DNA of 64,000 bases from Caballeronia sp. NK8 (GTDB lineage Bacteria; Pseudomonadota; Gammaproteobacteria; Burkholderiales; Burkholderiaceae). The notes under the pieces are model-generated. The model was not told where the DNA came from, did no database searches, and was given only the letters and a program-made list of their open reading frames with translations. The stretch lies in the NCBI RefSeq assembly GCF_018408855.1, contig NZ_AP024325.1:868001-932000 (forward strand). The letters are read 5' to 3'. Below, piece after piece: positions 16,108 to 23,705 of the stretch. The translations under genes were made by a program, and so were the position numbers. Positions within the stretch are counted from its first letter, which is position 1; each line of letters begins with the position of its first letter.

Positions 16108-18498
16108 TCAGTCGCCGTACGGCACCCAGATGTTCTTCACCTGCACCGCCTGGCGAAGGAACGGCAGTCCTTCGCTCGCGGCATCGTGCCAGTCGAATAC
16201 GCGGCCATGATCGACGAACGTGCGCTTCAGGTTGCCGACCGACTCGCGCTCCGCCATCGCCGAAAGCGCCGCGCCGTGGAAGCACCAGAGCGCATCGACG
16301 TCGTCGTGTTGCGCGAGCGTCTGAGCCAGCGATCGCGCATCGCCGGTGACGATGTTCAACGCTCCGCCCGGCACGTCCGATGTCTCGACGACCTGGTAGA
16401 AGTCCGTCGCCATCAGCGGGCACGTCTCGCTCGGCACGGCGACCACGCGATTGCCCAGCGCGAGCGCGGGCGCAACCAGCGACACGAAGCCGAGCAGCGG
16501 CGCTTCGTCCGGACACACGATGCCGATCACGCCGAGCGGCTCGTGCATCGCCAGTGCGACGCCATGCAGCGGCGGCGCATGCACGGCGCCATCGTACTTG
16601 TCGGCCCATGCGGCATACGTGAAGAAGCGCGCGATCGATGCATCGACTTCACGCTTTGCATCGCGCTCGCTCGAACCGGCGCGCGTGACGAGTTGCTTCG
16701 CGAATTCATCGGCGCGTGCGCTCAGATTCTCCGCGAGGTAGTACAGCACTTGCGCGCGGTTGTGCGCGCTCGCCGACGACCACTTCGTCATGCCACGCGC
16801 GGCGGTCACCGCGTTGCGAATGTCCTTGCGATTACCCTCGCCCACTTCACCGACGATCTCGCCAGCAGGCGAATGCACGAGCCGCGAGTAACCGCTGTCG
16901 GGCCGCGCCTGCTTGCCGCCGATGTAGAGCTTCGCCGTTCTATCGAGCGCGCTGACCTTGCCCGCATCGACGAGCGAATCGGGTTGCGCCTGCGACGGCT
17001 TCGTTGCGCCGCGAACCGGGAGCTTCGCCCATGCGCGCGGCTTCAGGTATTCGTAGATGCCCTCGCGTCCGCCTTCGCGGCCGAAGCCCGACTCGCGATA
17101 GCCGCCGAAGCCGACGGCCGCATCGAACAGATTGGTCGCATTGATCCATACGACGCCGCATTGCAGGCGCGGCGCGACATCGAGCGCACGGCTGATGTTC
17201 TCGCTCCACACGCTCGCAGCGAGCCCGTAGCGCGTGTTGTTCGCGAGCGCGACGGCTTCTTCCGGCGTGCGGAAGCTCATCGTCACGAGCACCGGCCCGA
17301 AGATTTCTTCTTGGGCGAGCGTCGATGCGGGCGCGACGTTGGTGACGAGCGTCGGCGGAAAGAACGCGCCGCCTTCGGGCAACGCGGCGCGCGGCGACTG
17401 ATAGATTTCGCAGCCTTCGCTTTCGCCCCGCTCGACGAGCGCGCGAATGCGTTCGAGCTGCACCTCATCGACGACCGCGCTCATGTCGATGCCCTTATCG
17501 AGCGAGGTCCCGACACGCAACGTATCCATGCGGCGCTTCAGCTTTTCGACGAAGCGCGCTTCGATGCCTTCCTGCACCAGCAGGCGCGAGCCCGCGCAGC
17601 ACACTTGTCCCTGATTGAACCAGATCGCATCGACGACGCCTTCCACGGCGCTGTCGAGATCGGCATCGTCGAACACGATGAACGGCGACTTGCCGCCGAG
17701 TTCGAGCGTGAGCGACTTGCCCGAGCCTGCCGTGCTTGCGCGAATCTGGCGGCCTACTTCGGTCGATCCGGTGAACGCGATCTTCGCGACGCGCTTGTGT
17801 TCGACGAGCGCCGCGCCTGTGCCGCCATCGCCCGTGACGACGTTGAGCACGCCCTTCGGCAGGCCCGCGCGATGCGCCAGTTCAGCGAACAGCAGCGCGG
17901 TCAGCGACGTGAACTCGGCGGGCTTCAACACGACTGTATTGCCGAGCGCGAGCGCCGGCGCGATCTTCCATGCGAGCATCAGCAGCGGAAAATTCCACGG
18001 CACGATCTGGCCGATCACGCCGAGCGGCGCCCAGTCCGCAAACTCCTTGTCCTGCAACTGCGCCCAGCCCGCGTGATGCAGAAAGTGCCTTGCCACAAGG
18101 GGTATATCGATATCGCGCGACTCGCGAATCGGCTTGCCGTTGTCGAGCGATTCGAGCACGGCGAACAGACGGCCATGCCGTTGCACCATGCGCGAGAGCG
18201 CGTACAGATGCCGTGCGCGCCCCGAGCTGCCGATGGCTTGCCAGCCTTCGAGCGCATCGTGCGCGGCTTGCACGGCGGCGTCGACATCGGCGCTTTCGCC
18301 CTGTGCGATCGACGCCAGCACGCGGCCCGTCGCGGGTTCGCGCGAATCGAATCGCGCGGCGGCGTCGCTGTCGCGCCATGCGCCATTGATGAAGTGACCG
18401 AAGCGCCCGGCATGCTGATCGAGCCATGCGCGCGCGGCGCGATCGTCTTCCGGTGCGGGTCCGTATTCCATCGAGGAGAAGTATTCGGCAACGCTCAT
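16108..18498 (-). CDS. Two-domain aldehyde dehydrogenase, ALDH16 type
   Basis: 796 residues, much longer than a normal ALDH (about 500). Residues 1-500 form a complete ALDH with PWNFPLLMLAWK, the NAD-loop FTGSTEVG, catalytic Glu266 (LELGGK) and catalytic Cys300 (GQVCCAGSR). From about residue 515 a second ALDH-like domain starts (YIGGKQARPDSGYSRLVHSP) that keeps the coenzyme-fold part (EPLGVIGIVCPDEAPLLGFV) but ends before any LELGGK or Cys motif. This is the architecture of ALDH16, in which the second domain is non-catalytic and structural. The ATG at 18498 begins MSVAEYFSSMEYGP; longer frames are leader. It sits 26 bases after deoC, so acetaldehyde released by DeoC is the obvious substrate (inference). 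Confidence 0.88.
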   Translation of the reverse strand: MSVAEYFSSMEYGPAPEDDRAARAWLDQHAGRFGHFINGAWRDSDAAARFDSREPATGRVLASIAQGESADVDAAVQAAHDALEGWQAIGSSGRARHLYALSRMVQRHGRLFAVLESLDNGKPIRESRDIDIPLVARHFLHHAGWAQLQDKEFADWAPLGVIGQIVPWNFPLLMLAWKIAPALALGNTVVLKPAEFTSLTALLFAELAHRAGLPKGVLNVVTGDGGTGAALVEHKRVAKIAFTGSTEVGRQIRASTAGSGKSLTLELGGKSPFIVFDDADLDSAVEGVVDAIWFNQGQVCCAGSRLLVQEGIEARFVEKLKRRMDTLRVGTSLDKGIDMSAVVDEVQLERIRALVERGESEGCEIYQSPRAALPEGGAFFPPTLVTNVAPASTLAQEEIFGPVLVTMSFRTPEEAVALANNTRYGLAASVWSENISRALDVAPRLQCGVVWINATNLFDAAVGFGGYRESGFGREGGREGIYEYLKPRAWAKLPVRGATKPSQAQPDSLVDAGKVSALDRTAKLYIGGKQARPDSGYSRLVHSPAGEIVGEVGEGNRKDIRNAVTAARGMTKWSSASAHNRAQVLYYLAENLSARADEFAKQLVTRAGSSERDAKREVDASIARFFTYAAWADKYDGAVHAPPLHGVALAMHEPLGVIGIVCPDEAPLLGFVSLVAPALALGNRVVAVPSETCPLMATDFYQVVETSDVPGGALNIVTGDARSLAQTLAQHDDVDALWCFHGAALSAMAERESVGNLKRTFVDHGRVFDWHDAASEGLPFLRQAVQVKNIWVPYGD

Positions 18499-18524
18499 GA
18501 GGCTATCTATTGAGGTCTGGTGAG

Positions 18525-19529
18525 TCAGGCGACGGGATGACGATTGAACGCCGAATAGCGTCCGCTCACGTGATGTTCGAGCTGGCGTTCGATATCCGCG
18601 AGCAGGCTCGATGCGCCGATGCGCAACAGATCCGGTTCGAGCCATTCGCGGCCGAGCTCTTCCTTCATGAGGATCTGATATTCGAGCACCGACTTCGCGG
18701 TGGACACGCCGCCCGCGGGCTTGAAGCCGATTGCGACGCCGGTGCGCGCGAGATACTCGCGGATCATGCGTACCATCACGAGCGACACGTCGAGCGTCGC
18801 GTTGACGCCTTCCTTGCCCGTCGATGTCTTGATGAAATCAGCGCCGGCCATCATGCAGATCATCGACGCCTTCGCGACGTTCGACAGCGTGCGGATGTCG
18901 CCGGTGGCGAGAATCGCCTTCACATGTGCATCGCCGCAAGCCGCGCGGAAATCGCGCATCTCGTCGTAGAGCGCCTGCCAGTTGCCTGTCAGCACATGCT
19001 CGCGCGTGACGACGATATCGATCTCGGACGCGCCGTCTTTCACCGACGCCTCGATCTCGCGCAGCTTCAGTTCATGCGGAATGAGGCCGGCAGGAAAGCC
19101 CGTCGATACGGCCGCGACCGGAATGCCGCTGCCTTCGAGCGCGTTCACTGCCGTTTTCACGTAGCGGTGATAGACACACACCGCGCCGGTTCTGATCGAG
19201 CCGGGCGCCATGCCGAGCGCGTCGAGCAGGTCGTCGCGCAACGGACGGCGTGCCTTCGCGCACAGGCGTTCGACGCGACCGTGGGTGTCGTCGCCGCTCA
19301 GCGTAGTGAGGTCGATACAGGTGATGGCCTTCAGCAGCCACGCCGCCTGCGCGTCTTTCTTGACGGCGCGGCGGGTGCCGAGCGTCGCTGTGCGGCGCGC
19401 CACGGCCGACTGATTCACGCGCAGCCCGTCGAGCCACGCGAGATCGAACGGCACGCCGGGATTGCGGGCGCTATGAGCCTGGGTCTTGCCAGGCCACGCG
19501 ACGATGGACTTCGATGCAGTTTCCAGCAT
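18525..19529 (-). CDS. deoC: Deoxyribose-phosphate aldolase
   Basis: 334 residues, of the longer proteobacterial DeoC form. It cleaves 2-deoxyribose-5-phosphate to glyceraldehyde-3-phosphate and acetaldehyde by Schiff-base chemistry. The Schiff-base Lys lies in ADFIKTSTGK and the second conserved Lys in GFKPAGGVST; the preceding EIDIVVTRE segment carries the acidic triad partner. The ATG at 19529 (MLETASKSIVAW) is preferred; 12 further codons are open upstream. It is the first gene of an eight-gene operon (deoC, ALDH16, mutarotase, kinase, permease, binding protein, ATPase, permease) with a palindrome in its promoter region. Confidence 0.93.
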   Translation of the reverse strand: MLETASKSIVAWPGKTQAHSARNPGVPFDLAWLDGLRVNQSAVARRTATLGTRRAVKKDAQAAWLLKAITCIDLTTLSGDDTHGRVERLCAKARRPLRDDLLDALGMAPGSIRTGAVCVYHRYVKTAVNALEGSGIPVAAVSTGFPAGLIPHELKLREIEASVKDGASEIDIVVTREHVLTGNWQALYDEMRDFRAACGDAHVKAILATGDIRTLSNVAKASMICMMAGADFIKTSTGKEGVNATLDVSLVMVRMIREYLARTGVAIGFKPAGGVSTAKSVLEYQILMKEELGREWLEPDLLRIGASSLLADIERQLEHHVSGRYSAFNRHPVA

Positions 19530-19593
19530 GAGATCGGGTATGCCGGCGTCTTGTGCGACGCACAACAGTTTTTGATAGATTGATCTCAGTTTA

Positions 19594-19607
19594 TAACAGT
19601 CTTGTTA
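19594..19607. promoter_or_regulatory. Candidate DeoR operator in the deoC promoter
   Basis: TAACA-GTCT-TGTTA, perfect 5-base arms, 65-78 bases upstream of deoC. On the minus strand it lies between a weak -35 (GTTACG) and a TATAAA -10, so a bound repressor would block polymerase. The TGTTATAA within it also occurs upstream of the DeoR gene (9016-9023). The remaining part of 19530-19752 holds only the leader of the divergent DUF3182 gene. Confidence 0.5.
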
Positions 19608-19752
19608 GGATCGTAACATAGGGAAAGTTCGGAGTCGCAGCCGCTCGTCAGGACGTCCAGCGGAACGAAGCTTGCTCATTTCTTACACTGCGCCGGGCTT
19701 CTGGTAAGTCTGTCGCAGCCTCGCCGCAAGCGTCGTGTACCGAGGAGCGCGC

Positions 19753-20868
19753 ATGAACGCACCGTCCGCAGACCACGATCTCGTCGTGCTGGTCCATAGC
19801 GGCGGCCAGAAGGCCGCACGCGGGCAACACGAAATCGAAACGCAACGCGCGCTCGCCGGGCAACTCGCCGCGCTCATCGGCGTTCCGTTTGCCGGCGATA
19901 TCGACGAGGCGCGGCGCTATCCGCATCGCTATCTCATTCCCGACGACACGCTTTTGCTCGACGACGCCCGTCGCATGGGCGTCATGTGCGAAGACGATCT
20001 GTTCGGCGGCGTCGTGCCCTATCCGTTCGTCGCGACGAAAGTGGTCGCGCATGGTTTGCCGCCCGGCGCGCGCGAAAAGCCCGCCGGATGGCCGGACGGC
20101 CTCGTCGATCGCATCGGGCATCTGGTGCTGCCGGGATACTCGGCGTTCGCGCGCGACGACGCGCACGCCGCCGGCGCGCTGCTGTGGAAAGACGGCGCGG
20201 TACGGCTCAAGCGTCCATCGGGGATCGGCGGAAGCGGACAGGCGGTGATCGCCGATGCGAATGAACTCGACGCTCAACTCGACGACATCGGCGACGATGC
20301 GCTTCGCACCGAAGGCATCGTGCTGGAGCGAGACTTGCGCGATATCGCGACGTACAGCGTGGGTTGGCTGCGCATCCGCGCGCACGAGGCGAGCTACTAC
20401 GGTGTGCAGCACCTGACGCGCAACAACCACGGGCACGAGGTCTACGGCGGTTCCGATCTCGTCGTCGTGCGCGGCGGATTCGATGTGCTAGAACGATTGG
20501 ACATGCCGGACGACGCACGTATGTCGATCCGGCTGGCGCGCGCGTTCGATGCCGCCATCCACGACGCGTTTCCGGATTTTTTCGCGTCGCGGCGCAATTA
20601 CGACGTCGCCTGCGGCACGAATGATCAGGGCGAGCATGTCTGCGGCGTGCTGGAGCAATCGTGGCGGCCCGGCGGCGCGAGCGGCGCGGAACTCGGCGCA
20701 TTGCGCGCGTTCGCGGACGATCCGGCGCTTGCGGTGGTGCGCGCATCGACTGTCGAAATCTATGGCGCCGATGCGGACGTGCCCGCCGACGCGTGCCTCT
20801 GCTATCGCGGCGTCGATCCGCACAGCGGGGCCATCACGAAGTTCTACACAGTCGAAAGGAGCGAATGA
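19753..20868 (+). CDS. DUF3182 family protein
   Basis: 371-residue protein fitting DUF3182, a family common in Burkholderiaceae and rhizobia. The middle has an ATP-grasp-like look: VRLKRPSGIGGSGQAVI resembles a nucleotide-binding glycine loop, and GIVLERDLRDIATYSVGWLR resembles the following strand. The ATG at 19753 has GAGGAG upstream. Its stop abuts the ATG of the next hydrolase (TGAATG), so the pair is one transcriptional unit. No enzymatic function is established; a ligase-type activity is a possibility only. Confidence 0.72.
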   Translation: MNAPSADHDLVVLVHSGGQKAARGQHEIETQRALAGQLAALIGVPFAGDIDEARRYPHRYLIPDDTLLLDDARRMGVMCEDDLFGGVVPYPFVATKVVAHGLPPGAREKPAGWPDGLVDRIGHLVLPGYSAFARDDAHAAGALLWKDGAVRLKRPSGIGGSGQAVIADANELDAQLDDIGDDALRTEGIVLERDLRDIATYSVGWLRIRAHEASYYGVQHLTRNNHGHEVYGGSDLVVVRGGFDVLERLDMPDDARMSIRLARAFDAAIHDAFPDFFASRRNYDVACGTNDQGEHVCGVLEQSWRPGGASGAELGALRAFADDPALAVVRASTVEIYGADADVPADACLCYRGVDPHSGAITKFYTVERSE

Positions 20869-21627
20869 ATGGCGGCAGACCGGCAGCAGATCCAGATTCC
20901 CGTCGAACGCGGTTATCTCGACGGCACCGTCGTCACGCCCAAAACGACTATTCCGGGCGTGCTCTTCGTGCATGGCTGGGGCGGCGATCAGGCGCAGTAC
21001 ATGGAACGGGCGCGCCAGGCCGCGGCGCTCGGCTGCGTATGCCTGACGTTCGATCTGACCGGCCATGCGCGCACCAGGGAAGAGCACGAAACCGTGACGC
21101 GCGAAACGAATCTCGGCGACGTGCTCGCGGCATATGACACGCTGGCCGCGCATCCGCTCGTCGATTCGACGTCGATCGCGGTGATCGGCAGCAGCTACGG
21201 CGGCTATCTCGCGTCGATCGTCACATCGATGCGTCAGGTGCGCTGGCTCGGCCTGCGCGTGCCGGCCCTTTATCTCGATGATGGCTGGAACATCCCGAAG
21301 CGCGCGCTGCACAAGGAGCATGATCTCGTCGCGTATCGCAGACGCATCGTGAGCGCGGGCGAGAACCGCGCGCTGCGTGCGGCGGCGGAGTTCGGCGGCG
21401 ACGTGTTGCTGGTCGAGTCGCAGCACGATGAAATCGTGCCGCATACGGTGCTGGCCAGCTATCTTCAGGCGTTCCTGCGCGCGCATTCGCTGACGTATCG
21501 CGTAATCGACGGCGCGGATCATGGCTTGTCGGATGAAGGCAGTCAGCGCGCGTACACGGGGCTCGTCATCAACTGGCTGGCCGAGATGATCGGCGGAAGG
21601 CGCGCGGGCAGCCACGGCGAAAGTTAG
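20869..21627 (+). CDS. Alpha/beta hydrolase (dienelactone hydrolase / S9-like)
   Basis: 252 residues. Nucleophile elbow GSSYGGY with Ser near residue 107, acid in LLVESQHDEIVPH and catalytic His in DGADHGLSDEG. The oxyanion segment is VHGWGGDQAQY. No signal peptide, so cytoplasmic. It starts immediately after the DUF3182 stop and is surely co-translated with it. The substrate is unknown; conserved pairing with DUF3182 could point to a shared substrate. Confidence 0.82.
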   Translation: MAADRQQIQIPVERGYLDGTVVTPKTTIPGVLFVHGWGGDQAQYMERARQAAALGCVCLTFDLTGHARTREEHETVTRETNLGDVLAAYDTLAAHPLVDSTSIAVIGSSYGGYLASIVTSMRQVRWLGLRVPALYLDDGWNIPKRALHKEHDLVAYRRRIVSAGENRALRAAAEFGGDVLLVESQHDEIVPHTVLASYLQAFLRAHSLTYRVIDGADHGLSDEGSQRAYTGLVINWLAEMIGGRRAGSHGES

Positions 21628-21695
21628 CGACACGCAACACGCTCCCGGGACCACGCTTTGCTGTTGGATGGAACCCCCACCTGACAACGGAGCAC

Positions 21696-22241
21696 ATGAT
21701 GCCTCGCCAAATCGTCACACAAACGAAGACCACTGCAGCGACGCAGGCCACGCAACATCAGGATGCCATACAAGTTCTGATGGACGATCATCGCGCCGTC
21801 AAAAAGCTGTTCGATGCGTTCGAGAAAGCGGACGACAATGATCTCGACGCGAAGACCACACTGGTTCGACGCGCCTGCGAAGAACTGACCGTCCACGCGA
21901 TGATCGAGGAAGAACTGCTCTATCCCGCCGCGCAGGAAGCGCTGGACGAAGACGACCGTCCTGATGTGGAGGAAGCGTACGTCGAGCACTTTCTCGTGAA
22001 GGTGCTGATCGACAAGTTCACCACGCTGAGAGCGGGCGAAGCGGGCTTCGATGCGACCTTCAAGGTGATGAGCGAGATGGTGCGCCATCATATCGAGGAG
22101 GAAGAATCGGATCTGTTCCCGAAGCTGCGCAAGTCCGGCGCCGACCTGAATGGCCTTGGCAGCAAGCTGCTGCGACGCAAGGAAGAACTCGAGTCGAAGA
22201 TCCCGAAAGATGCCGGCGACAACACGATGCACCTGCATTGA
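21696..22241 (+). CDS. Hemerythrin HHE domain protein
   Basis: 181 residues. Two HHE-type helical segments with the di-iron ligands: His in MDDHRAVKKLF, His/Glu in HAMIEEELLYPA, His in VEHFLVK and the pair in MVRHHIEEEESDLFPKL. Likely an O2/NO-responsive or oxidative-stress binding protein in the cytoplasm. Residues 1-22 are a polar, Thr/Gln-rich tail outside the domain. It stands alone with its own spacer of 68 bases and is followed by a small basic protein. Confidence 0.85.
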   Translation: MMPRQIVTQTKTTAATQATQHQDAIQVLMDDHRAVKKLFDAFEKADDNDLDAKTTLVRRACEELTVHAMIEEELLYPAAQEALDEDDRPDVEEAYVEHFLVKVLIDKFTTLRAGEAGFDATFKVMSEMVRHHIEEEESDLFPKLRKSGADLNGLGSKLLRRKEELESKIPKDAGDNTMHLH

Positions 22242-22270
22242 CCTCAATTTACACGCACCGGAGCCGAGAT

Positions 22271-22447
22271 ATGAAAAACCCCTGGGTGAAGAAGAACCCG
22301 TTTATGAGCATGTGGCTTTCGGGAGCGAACGCGGTCATCGGTTCGGCGCGAGGCCGCGCGACCGCGCAAGCGAAGCGGCAGGTAGCGACTTTCTGGTCGG
22401 AGGCTCTCACGCCGAGCAAGCCGAAGAAGCGCCGTGCGCGGCGTTGA
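22271..22447 (+). CDS. Small basic hypothetical protein
   Basis: 58 residues, starting MKNPWVKKNPFMSMWLSGAN and ending in a strongly basic tail (PSKPKKRRARR). The central part (SARGRATAQAKRQVATFW) could form an amphipathic helix. It resembles small poly(hydroxyalkanoate)-granule or DNA-associated proteins only in its composition; no function is assigned. It begins 29 bases after the hemerythrin stop and may be in the same transcript. Confidence 0.5.
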   Translation: MKNPWVKKNPFMSMWLSGANAVIGSARGRATAQAKRQVATFWSEALTPSKPKKRRARR

Positions 22448-22455
22448 GCATGCCC

Positions 22456-22755
22456 TCATCCGCGCAATGCGTTGAAAAGATCGGCGAATGCACGGTGGGT
22501 CGACGCGCTCAGTCCCGCGCCGACCGCCGTCTGCACCGTGCGCCGCAGACCGAGGATGGTGACGCCGACCAGCGCCAGCGCAATCAGTTCGGCGTTCGGC
22601 GTGCGCAGGAACCACGGCGCGGATCGCGGCTTCGGTAACGCACGAGGCACGTACGCGACGCGCATCGGTTCATTCGCCACGTACGCGGCAAGTAGTTCCG
22701 TGCGCGATTCCGCCATGCGCGCGAGCACGGTCGCCTGAGCTTCGGCATGCTTCAT
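22456..22755 (-). CDS. Hypothetical membrane-anchored protein
   Basis: 99 residues with one hydrophobic helix (AELIALALVGVTILGL, about residues 55-70) and a basic, proline-rich stretch before it. The ATG at 22755 overlaps the stop of the upstream YqjE-like gene (ATGA). In many Betaproteobacteria the yqjE-like gene is followed by a small gene of this kind (YqjK-like) in a stress-induced envelope operon; the match here is by position rather than sequence. Confidence 0.55.
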   Translation of the reverse strand: MKHAEAQATVLARMAESRTELLAAYVANEPMRVAYVPRALPKPRSAPWFLRTPNAELIALALVGVTILGLRRTVQTAVGAGLSASTHRAFADLFNALRG

Positions 22756-23126
22756 TGCGCCACCTCTCTGATTGCTTCGACGTCGCGCCGCACCTGATCG
22801 CGCAACAATTGGAACGGCTCGGCAGGCTTTCGCGACATCATCACGATCACAGCGATGACCGCGACGGCGAGCCACGCGCCCGCGACGCACCATGCCGTCA
22901 ACACGAGATGCGGCGTGCCGGCGGCAGTCACGATCACGGCGATCGAAACGAACGACAGCGTGAACAACGCACCGATGGTCAGCGCGACGAGCGCGACGAT
23001 CTCGTGCAGCACGCGCTTTTTCGTCTCGGCGAGTTCGATGGGTATCAGCTCGCCATAGTCGACGAGACGTCCCGCGCAGAAATGGCCGATCCTGCGCCAG
23101 TTGGAGAGTGTTCTCTGAATTGTCAT
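22752..23126 (-). CDS. YqjE / phage-holin-like (DUF1469) membrane protein
   Basis: 124 residues with two long hydrophobic helices (about 47-70 and 77-100) separated by a short loop, flanked by charged ends, which is the DUF1469 (Holin-X, YqjE) pattern. Despite the name it is a housekeeping inner-membrane protein in proteobacteria. The ATG at 23126 (MTIQRTLSNW) is preferred; 12 further codons are open upstream. The usual upstream partner yqjD (DUF883) is absent. Confidence 0.68.
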   Translation of the reverse strand: MTIQRTLSNWRRIGHFCAGRLVDYGELIPIELAETKKRVLHEIVALVALTIGALFTLSFVSIAVIVTAAGTPHLVLTAWCVAGAWLAVAVIAVIVMMSRKPAEPFQLLRDQVRRDVEAIREVAQ

Positions 23127-23200
23127 CGTGCTTCTCCGGCGAGGGATCGGTGCGGTGTGCACTGAGATGCAGCAGCGCGCATGCCAGCGGCGTGATGCTC

Positions 23201-23239
23201 AAAAAAAAACGCGCTCGCTTTGTGTGCGGCGCGTTTTTT
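23201..23239. terminator. Terminator hairpin with A- and T-tracts
   Basis: Nine As run into ACGCGC (23209-23214), a 14-base loop, GCGCGT (23229-23234), then Ts. It is 17-55 bases past the stop of the DUF3597 gene on the minus strand and is likely its terminator. Confidence 0.75.
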
Positions 23240-23255
23240 CGCGAGGGAAGCGTGA

Positions 23256-23654
23256 TTACTTGAGCTCGTCCGGGACCTTGCCGCCGTTTTCCGCAAGCTT
23301 CTGCATCACCTGCTTGTGAAGCCAGATGTTCATCGCGGCGGAATCTTCCGTGTTGCCGCTGTAGTGCAGTTCCGAAGCGAGCTCCTTGCGCGCGGACAGG
23401 CTGCTGTCGAGGCCAAGCAGCTTCATCAGATCGACAATGGACGTGCGCCAGTTGAGCTGTTCGCCGTGATTCGCCTGAAGTTGCGTCAGTACAGCTTCGA
23501 CATCCACTTCCTGCTTCGGCGCGGCGGGTTGCGCGGGCGCTGGAGCAGTAGCCGGCGCAGCGGTCGCCGCCGGCTGGCCCGCGTTTGCGGCCGGCGCGGC
23601 GGGCGCACTGTCGTGGTGAAAGATTTTGTTCAGGATATTGGAAAAGATACTCAT
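23256..23654 (-). CDS. DUF3597 domain-containing protein
   Basis: 132 residues. A proline/alanine-rich low-complexity linker (residues 16-48) joins a short N-terminal segment MSIFSNILNKIFHHD to the conserved C-terminal DUF3597 domain (VDVEAVLTQLQANHGEQLNW, then SIVDLMKLLGLDSSLSARKELA). The domain is found as a small stand-alone protein in many proteobacteria and in phage-like contexts; function unknown. Monocistronic, ended by the hairpin at 23201-23239. Confidence 0.8.
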   Translation of the reverse strand: MSIFSNILNKIFHHDSAPAAPAANAGQPAATAAPATAPAPAQPAAPKQEVDVEAVLTQLQANHGEQLNWRTSIVDLMKLLGLDSSLSARKELASELHYSGNTEDSAAMNIWLHKQVMQKLAENGGKVPDELK

Positions 23655-23705
23655 GGCGCCTCCTTTTGAAGTGGGCTCACATCGTACGCAAGCGCCATGC
23701 CGCCT

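Noticed and set aside
16108..17000. Second ALDH domain as a separate pseudogene or fused fragment
   Set aside because: The frame is continuous with the first domain, there is no internal start with RBS, and the architecture is known for ALDH16.
16186..18513. 775-codon open frame on the plus strand opposite the ALDH16 gene
   Set aside because: Same effect; no family signature in its translation, whereas the minus strand encodes complete ALDH motifs.
22752..23126. Prophage remnant (holin-like protein)
   Set aside because: DUF1469/YqjE proteins are chromosomal envelope proteins; no phage genes are adjacent.
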